In this document: piece after piece, positions 43,136-52,307 of the stretch
Position numbering within the stretch: position 1 is the first letter of the stretch
Layout of the letters: every line of letters starts with the position of its first letter
NCBI GenBank assembly: GCA_945898725.1
Contig: CAMDIK010000006.1
Span: forward strand, 1 to 64,000
Direction of reading: 5' to 3'
Source of the DNA: Rickettsia typhi
Lineage (GTDB): Bacteria > Pseudomonadota > Alphaproteobacteria > Rickettsiales > Deianiraeaceae
DNA length: 64,000 nt
Translations under genes and position numbers: made by a program
Notes under the pieces: generated by a model
Databases searched by the model: none
What the model saw: only the letters and a program-made list of their open reading frames with translations
What the model was told of the DNA's origin: nothing

Positions 43136-44672
43136 AAGTCTTGAAATAATTACCGTTAATTTCAATATCATACTTATCCTGAAGGTACATATAATATAGA
43201 TAGTACATGTCAGTTTTTTTCTCATTATGTATAGATTCTGCAACCTTTAGTGCAAAATCGCGCTGGGCTGCATTCACGGGCAAAATATGCGAAATAAATG
43301 CCACTTTATAAACATCTCCAATGCGCACAACCCGCGAAAAAGACTCCTGATTTGGTGTAAAAATAGCTTCTAATATCTCGGGGTTGATATTTTGATCCGC
43401 GCGCTTATATGCAAAATTTTCGTTCTTTGCAAAGCCATTTTTGCGCAATATATTAAGCTGCTCGATATATGTATTATTTTTTAACTCCACGCCGGAATTC
43501 CAATTATTCACCATTTCATCGGTCAACCTACCCTGTTCGTGTTTTAGATATTCCTTCAAAACATTTGCCCGCGCTTCATCAAATGATAAATATTCCACAG
43601 GTTTTTCAGACTCGGCAAATATCATATTCACCTCGTAACATTGCTCGCCGTATCTACCAAGTCCAATTGAATTGGTGGCAATTCTATCAACATACCCCGA
43701 AAGTTTATCATCGCCAAGTGTAAAATTTTTTTCAAGAATGGAAACATCGTACGCCATTGCTAAATTTTCAAATCTTTCTCTATTATAAGACTGAATATCT
43801 TTTAGTAAATTCTCAATCATCTTGCACTTGTAAGCATTTTCAAACATTCTTTTGGCATCGCCCATTTTCATACCCGGAAAACTAGATCGCATATTATCCA
43901 CCGCGGCTTCATTGGCTTGATAGTCAATTTTGCCGTAAATATCTTTCATATTGATAATTTTAATGGCTTTTTCCTTTTTTTTGCGGAATAAGTTACGGTT
44001 TTTATTGTAAAATTCATATAAAGTATTAGCACTGGGCGCGCTGGAAATTTTAATGTTTTTCGGATCCATGATATATATATCCCCTTTTCGCAATTCCTCA
44101 CGAGATTTTGCAATCATTTCAGCGGTTAAATCATCACTGGTAATCACGCTTGCCATGCCTGAAGTTACAACATCGCTAACCAAATTAGAGCGCATTGCCC
44201 GCATATATTCCCTTTCTGTTATGTATTGATTTTCCAAGAAATTCTTAAATAATATCGGAGAAAATGCTCCATTTTCCTTGAACATATCATCGTTTTTAAT
44301 AATTTCAATCAACAAGTCATCATCAATTCTAAAGCCATAATTTTTTAGCTCCAATTCCATTGATTTTTCCAATGCTAACTGGCTAACAAATTTTTTCTTA
44401 AGCTCAATATCATCACCCACCAAGCGCTTGCTGCGAATAAAATTGCGATACATATCGTCAAATTCGCGAATTCCAACATAATCATTACCAATTCGCAAGG
44501 CCCAAGAAACATCGCTAGAATCTTTTCCAAAGCTGCTAATAATCAAGCCAAAAAGCACAAGAATTATCACAAAAGTGGACAATATCGTGGTTTTATTCAG
44601 GTGAAAATTAGACATCTTGCGCATTAGGAACACAACACCCTGCTTATATATTTCCAGTATTTTCTGCAACAT
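43122..44672 (-). CDS. PpiD/SurA-N-like periplasmic folding factor
   Basis: 516-aa protein with a short cytoplasmic N-terminus, one membrane helix (about residues 28-48) and a long periplasmic part. The SurA_N-like module follows (IGNDYVGIREFDDMYRNFIR; FVSQLALEKSMELELKNYG). This is the arrangement of PpiD, an inner-membrane chaperone near the Sec translocon. The parvulin PPIase domain in the middle is strongly diverged or absent; I cannot see the usual signature. PpiD itself has little isomerase activity. It is followed by the uracil-DNA glycosylase gene. Confidence 0.8.
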   Translation of the reverse strand: MLQKILEIYKQGVVFLMRKMSNFHLNKTTILSTFVIILVLFGLIISSFGKDSSDVSWALRIGNDYVGIREFDDMYRNFIRSKRLVGDDIELKKKFVSQLALEKSMELELKNYGFRIDDDLLIEIIKNDDMFKENGAFSPILFKNFLENQYITEREYMRAMRSNLVSDVVTSGMASVITSDDLTAEMIAKSREELRKGDIYIMDPKNIKISSAPSANTLYEFYNKNRNLFRKKKEKAIKIINMKDIYGKIDYQANEAAVDNMRSSFPGMKMGDAKRMFENAYKCKMIENLLKDIQSYNRERFENLAMAYDVSILEKNFTLGDDKLSGYVDRIATNSIGLGRYGEQCYEVNMIFAESEKPVEYLSFDEARANVLKEYLKHEQGRLTDEMVNNWNSGVELKNNTYIEQLNILRKNGFAKNENFAYKRADQNINPEILEAIFTPNQESFSRVVRIGDVYKVAFISHILPVNAAQRDFALKVAESIHNEKKTDMYYLYYMYLQDKYDIEINGNYFKTYVIK

Positions 44673-44764
44673 AATCTGCTATTTTTATACGTATATTGCA
44701 GTATTAAAATTTTACATTAAAAGTCAAGATATTATTAATTTTTTTACACAAAATTCATTCTTCG

Positions 44765-44792
44765 CTTGAAATTTATTCAATATTGCTTATAT
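44765..44792 (+). promoter_or_regulatory. RpoH (sigma-32) type heat-shock promoter
   Basis: CTTG at 44765-44768, 17 nt, then CTTATAT at 44786-44792. This matches the alphaproteobacterial heat-shock consensus CTTG-N17-CYTATnT exactly. It lies 29 nt upstream of the clpB ATG, and no other gene is in this intergenic stretch. Confidence 0.75.
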
Positions 44793-44820
44793 AGAATTTA
44801 TAAAGCTTTTAACATAAATT

Positions 44821-47418
44821 ATGGCAATAAATTTTGATAAATACACAAATGCGGCAAAGGAATCTATTAATGAAGCAGTGAAAATTGCAACTTCAATGCA
44901 GCATTCTCAAACCGGAACAGAGCATATTTTGGAAGGAATGCTTACAAATCAAGAGTCAATTATTCCAAAATTACTAACAATTTCAAGGTGCAGCGTGAAT
45001 TTACTGCGCGAAAAAATCAGAGCAATAATGGACCAAAATAGCATCATCAGCGGCGCGGGAGCAACGCCATATTTATCCCGCGAGGCAACATTTTGCCTTA
45101 CCAAAGCTGAACAATTTGCAACAAAAAATGGTGATCAATTCATCACTCAAGAGGCAATTTTACAAGGAATTCTTGAGGCGAAAGAATCAAAAATTGCAAC
45201 CGCGCTAATTGAATCAGGGCTGACTGAAAAAGCCCTTTTGGAAGCGATAAATGAAATGCGAAAAGGTAGCAAGGTAACTTCAGAAGATGCCGAAAAATCT
45301 TACAATGCATTGGCAAAATACACTCGCAATCTTACGGATCTTGCAAGAAATGGCAAAATTGACCCAGTAATTGGCAGGGACGAAGAAATTCGCCGAACAA
45401 TTCAGGTATTATCTCGCAGAATTAAAAATAACCCACTGCTAATTGGTGAACCGGGCGTTGGTAAAACTGCAATAATTGAAGGGCTTGCAATGAGAATTTA
45501 CCAAGGCGATGTTCCGGAAAATTTGAAAGATAAAACCGTATTAGAGCTAGACATGGGGCTGGTAATTGCCGGTGCGAAATATCGCGGTGAATTTGAGGAA
45601 AGATTCAAAACAATCATCACAGAAGTTGAAAAAGCTGATGGAGATGTAATACTGTTTATCGACGAAATGCACATTTTAATGGGTGCAGGGGCAAGCGGGG
45701 GTGCGATGGACGCATCAAATCTATTAAAACCTGCGCTGGCACGGGGATATATGCACTGCATTGGCGCCACAACCTTGAATGAATATAAGAAATATATTGA
45801 AAAAGATACAGCATTCGCGCGAAGAATGCAAACTGTTTTTGTTTCCGAACCAAGCATTGAAGATGCAATTACAATTTTGCGCGGAATTAAAGAGAAATAT
45901 GAGCTGCACCATGGTGTGAAAATCACAGATAATGCAATTATCGCCGCGGTTCAAATGTCAAATAAGTACATTTCTGACAGGTTTTTACCCGATAAAGCAA
46001 TTGATTTAATGGACGAAGCCGCATCGCGCTTGAAAATGCAAATTGACAGTAAACCCGAAACAATTGACAACCTAGATCGCAAAATAATGCATTTAAAAAT
46101 CGAAGCTGAAGCCCTGAAGCGCGAGGAAGATTCTGCCTCAAAAGCACGCTGTCAAATTATTACAAAAGAATTAAATGAATATCAAAAAGAGCTAATGGAA
46201 TTTACATCTCAATGGCAGGCAGAGAAGATTAAAATTCATAAAATCAAAGAGTTAAAAAGAAAGCTTGATGACTTAAAATTTGAACTTGAACAATGCCAAA
46301 GAAATGGAAATCTGGCGCGCGCAGGGGAAATAACTTATTCTGCAATACCTCATATTCAAGGGGAAATTTCTCAAATTGAAGCGCAGGCAAATCTTTCTAC
46401 ATCCCTCATTAGGGAAACAATTACCTCTGAAGATATTGCAACTGTTGTCTCTAAAGCTACGGGCATTCCTGTTGAAAAAATGCTATCAGGCGAAAAGCAA
46501 AAATTGCTGCAACTGGAAACATTTATGCAAAAAAGAGTTGTAGGGCAAGACCCGGCAATTACAATAATTGCAAACGCAATTCGCAGGTCAAAATCAGGGC
46601 TGGCACCGGAAAATCGCCCGATTGGCTCATTTTTATTCTTAGGGCCCACAGGTGTTGGTAAAACCGAACTTACCAAAGCTTTATCGGAATTATTGTTCAA
46701 TGACGAAAAAGCTATGCTGCGCGTTGATATGTCTGAATACATGGAAAAGCATTCGGTATCGCGCTTAATTGGCGCACCCCCGGGGTATGTAGGCTATGAC
46801 GAAGGTGGAATTCTTACAGAAAGCGTTCGCCGCAGGCCATACCAGGTTATTTTATTTGACGAAGTTGAAAAAGCCCACCCCGATGTTTACAATATTTTAC
46901 TACAATTACTTGACGATGGAAGATTGACAGATAGCCAGGGTAGAACTGTTGATTTTACAAATACAATCGTAATTCTTACTTCAAATCTTGGTGCGCAGTA
47001 TATAAATAGCGAAGATGCCGTGAAAAATTATGAAAAAATGAAGACCATGGTGATGAGTGAGGTGCAGAATTTTTTCCGCCCGGAATTTCTAAATCGCATT
47101 GATGAAATTATATTTTTTAATCGCCTAAGCCGTAATAATATCGGCGGAATTGTGGATATTCAACTGGCTGATTTGTATAAAAGACTGGCAAAAGAAGGTA
47201 TCGACCTTGCAATTCAAGACAGCGCAAAAGAATTTCTTGCAGACAAGGGTTTTGATGAAATATTTGGCGCAAGACCACTTCGCCGCGTTATTCAGCGTGA
47301 AGTTCACAATAAAATTGCAGAATATCTGCTAAAAGGGCAGATTAAGTCTGGTGATAAAATTATTATGGGCATAAAAAATGGCGATATTGCAATTGGTAAG
47401 GCGAAAAATAAAGAATGA
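44821..47418 (+). CDS. clpB: ATP-dependent disaggregase ClpB
   Basis: 865-aa AAA+ chaperone that extracts proteins from aggregates together with DnaK. The N domain ([14 protein letters not shown]) is followed by AAA-1 with [13 protein letters not shown] and [12 protein letters not shown], the coiled-coil M domain, then AAA-2 with [14 protein letters not shown] and [15 protein letters not shown], and the C-terminal [11 protein letters not shown]. The length is normal. A heat-shock-type promoter sits at 44765-44792, in agreement with known control of clpB. Confidence 0.98.
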   Translation: MAINFDKYTNAAKESINEAVKIATSMQHSQTGTEHILEGMLTNQESIIPKLLTISRCSVNLLREKIRAIMDQNSIISGAGATPYLSREATFCLTKAEQFATKNGDQFITQEAILQGILEAKESKIATALIESGLTEKALLEAINEMRKGSKVTSEDAEKSYNALAKYTRNLTDLARNGKIDPVIGRDEEIRRTIQVLSRRIKNNPLLIGEPGVGKTAIIEGLAMRIYQGDVPENLKDKTVLELDMGLVIAGAKYRGEFEERFKTIITEVEKADGDVILFIDEMHILMGAGASGGAMDASNLLKPALARGYMHCIGATTLNEYKKYIEKDTAFARRMQTVFVSEPSIEDAITILRGIKEKYELHHGVKITDNAIIAAVQMSNKYISDRFLPDKAIDLMDEAASRLKMQIDSKPETIDNLDRKIMHLKIEAEALKREEDSASKARCQIITKELNEYQKELMEFTSQWQAEKIKIHKIKELKRKLDDLKFELEQCQRNGNLARAGEITYSAIPHIQGEISQIEAQANLSTSLIRETITSEDIATVVSKATGIPVEKMLSGEKQKLLQLETFMQKRVVGQDPAITIIANAIRRSKSGLAPENRPIGSFLFLGPTGVGKTELTKALSELLFNDEKAMLRVDMSEYMEKHSVSRLIGAPPGYVGYDEGGILTESVRRRPYQVILFDEVEKAHPDVYNILLQLLDDGRLTDSQGRTVDFTNTIVILTSNLGAQYINSEDAVKNYEKMKTMVMSEVQNFFRPEFLNRIDEIIFFNRLSRNNIGGIVDIQLADLYKRLAKEGIDLAIQDSAKEFLADKGFDEIFGARPLRRVIQREVHNKIAEYLLKGQIKSGDKIIMGIKNGDIAIGKAKNKE

Positions 47419-47451
47419 AGCGCGAAAAAACGTTAAATTTGCAAATTTTGC

Positions 47452-47479
47452 TTGCTAAACAAGATTTTATGTATACAAT
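47452..47479 (+). promoter_or_regulatory. Candidate sigma-70 promoter
   Basis: TTGCTA at 47452-47457, a 16-nt spacer, TACAAT at 47474-47479. The expected start near 47486 precedes the ATG at 47500. Confidence 0.4.
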
Positions 47480-47499
47480 ATATCGTTTTATATGAGTTT

Positions 47500-47856
47500 A
47501 TGAGGTACTTAGCTACAAAAAAAGCGAACTTTATTAGTAATCACACCCCGCACGCGCGACAAAATACAATAGACGGCAAGCAAAATATCGTGGAAAATAT
47601 TATGAATATTTACGCAATTGCCGAATCTATGATTGACATGGTTCAGTCAATTGAAGATAAAGATGCACGCATTGCAAAGTTTCATGAAATAGAAAATATT
47701 CTACACAGAATTGATGATACTTTGCCAAAAATTATGCACCATTACGCACAAATTACGTCAGGAAAAAAGGAGTATTATAAAATAAATAAAATTTTTATTG
47801 ACTCTTTAATGTTTACGCTTTCTAAAGATTTACTACTTTTAACTAACTGTAATTAG
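47500..47856 (+). CDS. Hypothetical helical protein
   Basis: 118-aa protein with no signal peptide or membrane segment. Residues 25-110 are predicted helical with regular hydrophobic spacing (IVENIMNIYAIAESMIDMVQ and following). No family recognised. The ATG at 47500 follows a candidate promoter; a TTG at 47452 would begin inside it. It lies 12 nt upstream of nuoA on the same strand, so co-transcription with nuoA is likely. Confidence 0.6.
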   Translation: MRYLATKKANFISNHTPHARQNTIDGKQNIVENIMNIYAIAESMIDMVQSIEDKDARIAKFHEIENILHRIDDTLPKIMHHYAQITSGKKEYYKINKIFIDSLMFTLSKDLLLLTNCN

Positions 47857-47868
47857 TATAAAAATTAT

Positions 47869-48219
47869 ATGGAAAATTATGTTACAATTTTAATATTTAT
47901 CGTAATTGGAATCGGGTTTTCGTTATTTTTGATGTCCGTTCCGTTCTTAATTGCAAAATATAACCCCTATCGCGACAAATTATCACCCTATGAATGCGGG
48001 GTGATTCCAATTAACAACGCAAAAAGACCGTTTGACGTGCAATTTTACCTCGTGGGAATACTATTTATAATTTTCGACCTGGAAATAGTGTTGCTTTTTC
48101 CATTTGCAATTGGGCTGAAAAGTTACGGAATTATTGCATTTAGTTCAGTGATGCTTTTTTGCACAATTTTAGCCCTGGGACTTGCATATGAATGGCGGCG
48201 CGGCGCTTTAGATTGGTAA
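47869..48219 (+). CDS. nuoA: NADH-quinone oxidoreductase subunit A
   Basis: Membrane subunit of respiratory complex I at the junction of the peripheral and membrane arms. 116 aa with three helices. The hallmark loop KLSPYECGVIP, DVQFYLVGILFIIFDLEIVLLFPFA and the C-terminal AYEWRRGALDW are all present. It stands alone: nuoB and later subunits do not follow. The gene next door encodes an RnpA-like protein. Confidence 0.96.
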   Translation: MENYVTILIFIVIGIGFSLFLMSVPFLIAKYNPYRDKLSPYECGVIPINNAKRPFDVQFYLVGILFIIFDLEIVLLFPFAIGLKSYGIIAFSSVMLFCTILALGLAYEWRRGALDW

Positions 48220-48636
48220 ATGTTAATTAAAAAATCTCAAATTTACATCTATACAAACCCGCATACCGCAGTTATATCATATGTTGCAAAAAATGGAAAA
48301 GTTTTAGAAAATTCCTTATACAGGCTGCGATATTTCAATATCGACCAACTTCCGCCGGAAATTATTATAAATCTAGAAAAAAAGAAGGTTTATCGTAAAA
48401 TCACCAGTGATTTCTGCACTTTTTCGATTATATCACCAAAAAAAATTATCAAGCGCTCTGTTGACAGAAATTATGCGCGCAGGCGGCTATATAGCGAATT
48501 TCAAACCCTTCCCCAGTCACTAATTTCCGGGAAAATTTTCGTTGCAATTGTAAAACAGCATATAAAATGCGATAGCAAGCTAGAAATTGCAGAATTATCA
48601 GCAAGAATTAAGCCAAAACAGCCAGAAAAATCTTAA
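48220..48636 (+). CDS. rnpA: Ribonuclease P protein component-like
   Basis: 138-aa basic protein that begins directly after the nuoA stop. The segment FSIISPKKIIKRSVDRNYARRRL matches the RnpA core, in which a V..SKK..K..xRNxxKRRLRE pattern forms the RNA-binding basic helix. The N-terminal 55 residues are longer than in standard RnpA. RnpA helps the RNase P RNA mature tRNA 5' ends. Usually rnpA is next to rpmH; here it is after nuoA and before tRNA-Glu. The call rests on one motif. Confidence 0.55.
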   Translation: MLIKKSQIYIYTNPHTAVISYVAKNGKVLENSLYRLRYFNIDQLPPEIIINLEKKKVYRKITSDFCTFSIISPKKIIKRSVDRNYARRRLYSEFQTLPQSLISGKIFVAIVKQHIKCDSKLEIAELSARIKPKQPEKS

Positions 48637-48650
48637 ATTCTATAGAAAAA

Positions 48651-48725
48651 TGGTGACTCCTACGGGATTTGAACCCGTGTTACCACCGTGAAAGGGTGAT
48701 GTCCTAACCACTAGACGAAGGAGCC
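48651..48725 (-). tRNA. tRNA-Glu (TTC anticodon)
   Basis: A 75-nt cloverleaf on the minus strand including CCA. The acceptor GGCTCCT pairs with AGGAGTC, with a G-T pair at position 2. The anticodon loop CTTTCAC gives TTC, and the T loop TTCGAAT is present. It is convergent with the RnpA-like gene. Confidence 0.97.
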
Positions 48726-48777
48726 ATTTATTATCTAAATAATAATAAAATTATAATTTGCAAGTTTTTTTTCATTT

Positions 48778-50565
48778 TTACTGCAAAATTAAATCTTTTA
48801 TTATAATTGACACGCCATTTCCATAGTCTGATAGGGAAATATCGCAAATTACACTCACGGTAGAGTTGATATTTTCCGATATAAATTTGCCAATTTTTTC
48901 GCCCAGCGCATTAAACGCCATCATGTCCAACCAAAGTGAATTACCCCCGGTTGTGTCTCGAAAAGTTACGCGATAATGCTTCTCTTTTAGCACTAAATAT
49001 TTCACCAAATATAAGTTTTTTATCATAAAATACGGCTTTTCATTGCCAATTCCAAATGGCTCAAGCTGTAACAATGCAGTGCACAATTCCTTTCCAACCT
49101 GCCGCGGTATTATGCTTGCCGCTACGTAAATTGCTCTATTTTTTTCTGCATCAAGCACGGAATTTCCCAATTCTTGTTCAAAAAATGCGTACAACTCATC
49201 ATATTTTGACAATAAACAGGAAAATCCTGCAGCCCCCACATGCCCGCCACCTTTTAAAATCAGCCCTAATTCCAGGGCTTTTATCACAACTGCGCCTATG
49301 TCTACACCATCAATTGACCTGCAAGATGCCTTTATAACTCCAATTTCATTTTGATAGGAAAGTGAACCTATAATCGTTGGCTTGTGATGAATTTCTTTGA
49401 TTTTTGAGGCAACAATTCCAATCACACCCTCGTGCTGAACGGAATATTCAAAAATTACCGCCCTGTTTGATTTAACCATTTTTTCCGCCTGGGAAAGGGC
49501 ATTTTGCAAAATTTCGTCCTGAATATCCCTGCGCTCCAAATTCAATTCCTTTAATTTATTTGCCAGCTCCAAGGCAAGATTTTCATCTTTACATGTCAGC
49601 AAATCCAGCCCAATCATCGCAGATTCCAGCCTTCCGCCGGCATTTATCATTGGACCCAAAATAAATCCTATATCATAAGTTGAGCGAATTTTGCTAATTC
49701 CACCCACCTGCATCAAGGTTTTTAAGCCTAAAAAAACAGATCTTTCCGCCACATTTAGCTTATCAAAATTCGCCACCGCTTGATTCAAAATCTCAATGCC
49801 GCTGCGGTAAAAAGCGCGATTCAGCCCCACCATTTTCATCATATCACAAACAGACCCAAGCATTGCAAAAGGCACTAAATTTAGCAAATTAATATCATGT
49901 TTTAGGAAATTATTTCGCAATTTCCCGTAAATTCCAACGCAAAATAAAAATGTAACCCCGGCAGCGCAAAGGTAATTTAGCCCGCTGGAATCGCCGTGTT
50001 GATTGGGATTAATAACCGCCACGGCATCGGGTTTTGCAATATTTGATATATGGTGATCCACAACCACAACCTTCATTCCCAGCGAATTTGCATATTCAAT
50101 TGGTTCAAATGCAACAGTTCCGCAGTCAAGAGTGATGATAGTTTCAATTCCGCGTTCGTAAATTTTCTGAAACAAGGGAATGCTTGGACCATATCCATCA
50201 GAAAAGCGATTTGGAATAACATTTTCCACCTCTACCCCTGCCATTTCTAGAAAAATTTTCAACATCGCAGAAGACGACACCCCATCCACATCGTAGTCGC
50301 CCAAAATTCCAATTTTTTTCTTATTAATTATAGCATCCACAAGGTGATCTACCCCAAGAGTCATATCTTTTAAAACCTGCGGATTTGGCAATAATTTGCG
50401 CAATTTCGGGGTTAAAAAATCATCAACATTCTGCAGATTAATTCCATTCATTTTTGAAACAATATCTGCAATTACCGGGTGAATACCTGTTAAATTCATT
50501 AATTGAGATGCAAAATTCACGTCCCCGTCTTTCATTTTCACCCCACAACCCAGCACCGTTCTCAT
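48778..50565 (-). CDS. recJ: Single-stranded-DNA exonuclease RecJ
   Basis: 5'-3' exonuclease of recombination and mismatch repair. 595 aa. DHH-family motifs: GDYDVDGVSSSAML, TLDCGT, VVVDHHISN; later GPMINAGGRLESA and GGGHVGAAGFSC (DHHA1). The C-terminal OB-like domain is present. The ATG at 50565 overlaps the stop of the upstream M48 peptidase gene; an internal ATG at 50535 is possible. Confidence 0.94.
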   Translation of the reverse strand: MRTVLGCGVKMKDGDVNFASQLMNLTGIHPVIADIVSKMNGINLQNVDDFLTPKLRKLLPNPQVLKDMTLGVDHLVDAIINKKKIGILGDYDVDGVSSSAMLKIFLEMAGVEVENVIPNRFSDGYGPSIPLFQKIYERGIETIITLDCGTVAFEPIEYANSLGMKVVVVDHHISNIAKPDAVAVINPNQHGDSSGLNYLCAAGVTFLFCVGIYGKLRNNFLKHDINLLNLVPFAMLGSVCDMMKMVGLNRAFYRSGIEILNQAVANFDKLNVAERSVFLGLKTLMQVGGISKIRSTYDIGFILGPMINAGGRLESAMIGLDLLTCKDENLALELANKLKELNLERRDIQDEILQNALSQAEKMVKSNRAVIFEYSVQHEGVIGIVASKIKEIHHKPTIIGSLSYQNEIGVIKASCRSIDGVDIGAVVIKALELGLILKGGGHVGAAGFSCLLSKYDELYAFFEQELGNSVLDAEKNRAIYVAASIIPRQVGKELCTALLQLEPFGIGNEKPYFMIKNLYLVKYLVLKEKHYRVTFRDTTGGNSLWLDMMAFNALGEKIGKFISENINSTVSVICDISLSDYGNGVSIIIKDLILQ

Positions 50566-51755
50566 TATATTATCTGTGAAAGTTTTTGTAAAATACCATA
50601 TAAAGTCTTTAGTAGCGCCAGCAGTGCAGTGATTTTTTCACTAATAACAGTGTATTTTTCATAAGACATCTGCATTATTGTTGCAAAATAATGCGGCATT
50701 TTCGGCAAATTTGCCTTAAACCCAAGGCATATTGTGGCAAAAAACAACATTACAATGCACCACATATTTGCAAAGTCTGTTATAAAACTTGGGGAAATGT
50801 GAATTGAGTCATCGGTTTTGCTAATTTTTGTGGCTTTTTTAATTCTATATTTCATCGGTGGATGAGTGGAAAAAATGCTGCGCCAAACCCCACTGGAATC
50901 GTTAAGTTTTTCCAAGGCAATTGCAATACAGTCCCCGCCAAGCGCTTTTGCAGAATCTCTGTCACTTCTATATTCCACCCGCCTGGAAAGCATCATGCTG
51001 ATAAAATAGTCCAGCGGAAGAACAATTTTCTGATAACAAAGCTCAACGAATATAGTATTTACAAATTGGTAAACTTTCAATATGAACATCTTTGTCAATT
51101 TGCCAAAAACTGGCACCACAGAGACAATCGCGCCAACAATCATCACAGCGCAATCTAGGAAATAAGATATACGGTGCATGGTTTTTTCTGCAATGTAGGA
51201 AAGAGTTCCAGGCAGGAAATCCATATTCACAATATGAGACATCTCATGCCCCAAAACCCCAGATATACTCTTGTAAAATTCATCATCATCGGCAGATTCC
51301 CCCTGCATGTGCTGCATCAAGCCCGTTGTGATAAAAATACGCGATTTATTAAAAGTTCCAAGTGCGTAAGCATTTATTGTTTCATCCTGCATTATGTGTA
51401 AACGCACGTTTTTTCTGCGAAATTTCTCACAAATTACGGTAAAAATTTCATAAATTTTTTCATATTGCTTAACAGTTCTAATATCTTTAGTGCCGCGAGA
51501 CATATTTGTTACGGTAAATCCAAATATGAAATCCAATATAATATAAAAGCACATTCCTGCGGAAATTATAAAGAGGCAAAGCCACCAAAATTCGCCTATA
51601 TATTGAAAAATTTGCCCCGCATTTAAAGGGGAAATAATCTTAAGAAAGATGTAAGTTAAAACGCAGAATGGAATCAGCAAAACTGCAAAATGCACCATGC
51701 TAACCAGGTATATCAAAGCGAAATTTATCGGTCTTCCAAGCATCAAAAACACCAA
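50565..51755 (-). CDS. M48-family (HtpX-like) membrane metallopeptidase
   Basis: 396-aa integral membrane zinc protease. Two N-terminal helices (residues 10-35, 48-75) precede the peptidase domain: zinc motif SGVLGHEMSHIVNMDF (HExxH), and further on YRSDRDSAKALGG with the third ligand region. Additional helices follow near residues 190-225 and 330-350. HtpX-like enzymes degrade misfolded membrane proteins. It is longer than E. coli HtpX and closer to M48 proteins of alphaproteobacteria. It is co-transcribed with recJ, with an overlapping stop and start. Confidence 0.88.
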   Translation of the reverse strand: MVFLMLGRPINFALIYLVSMVHFAVLLIPFCVLTYIFLKIISPLNAGQIFQYIGEFWWLCLFIISAGMCFYIILDFIFGFTVTNMSRGTKDIRTVKQYEKIYEIFTVICEKFRRKNVRLHIMQDETINAYALGTFNKSRIFITTGLMQHMQGESADDDEFYKSISGVLGHEMSHIVNMDFLPGTLSYIAEKTMHRISYFLDCAVMIVGAIVSVVPVFGKLTKMFILKVYQFVNTIFVELCYQKIVLPLDYFISMMLSRRVEYRSDRDSAKALGGDCIAIALEKLNDSSGVWRSIFSTHPPMKYRIKKATKISKTDDSIHISPSFITDFANMWCIVMLFFATICLGFKANLPKMPHYFATIMQMSYEKYTVISEKITALLALLKTLYGILQKLSQII

Positions 51756-51800
51756 ACATAGATGTTTGATATACCCAATAACTTAATTATCAATCAAATA

Positions 51801-52214
51801 TTAAATCAATGTATTTCCAGGGAAGAAAAATGCAATTTCAATCGCAGCATTTTCGTTGGAATCAGAGCCATGAACCGAATTTTCCCCAATAGACAAAGCA
51901 TGTTCCGCACGAATTGTGCCAGGTTTAGCATCTTTTGGATTGGTTGCGCCCATAATATCTCTATATTTCTCAACAGCGTTTTCGCCTTCCAAAACTTGAA
52001 CAACAACGCGGCCGGAAACCATCATTTCCACTAATTCCCCGAAAAATGGGCGATCTTTATGCACAGCGTAGAAAGCTTCAGCTTGTTTTTGAGTTAATTG
52101 CACCATTTTTTGCGCAATAATTCTAAGCCCGGCATCTTCAATGATGGCATTAATTTTCCCGGTAACATTGCGTCTTACGGCGTCAGGTTTGATAATCGAT
52201 AAAGTTCTATACAT
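51801..52214 (-). CDS. ndk: Nucleoside diphosphate kinase
   Basis: Transfers phosphate between nucleoside tri- and diphosphates. 137 aa. The N-terminus [18 protein letters not shown] is canonical, and the catalytic His is H115 in ENSVHGSDS. Residues for nucleotide binding ([25 protein letters not shown]) are present. Single gene, between the recJ operon and a methyltransferase. Confidence 0.97.
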   Translation of the reverse strand: MYRTLSIIKPDAVRRNVTGKINAIIEDAGLRIIAQKMVQLTQKQAEAFYAVHKDRPFFGELVEMMVSGRVVVQVLEGENAVEKYRDIMGATNPKDAKPGTIRAEHALSIGENSVHGSDSNENAAIEIAFFFPGNTLI

Positions 52215-52307
52215 GAAACGAAATTATATAATAATTCAGAAGGGAAGTATAAAAAATAATTTGCAAGCGAATTTTTACCCCTTGATTTTAACAAAACATA
52301 CGCCAAG

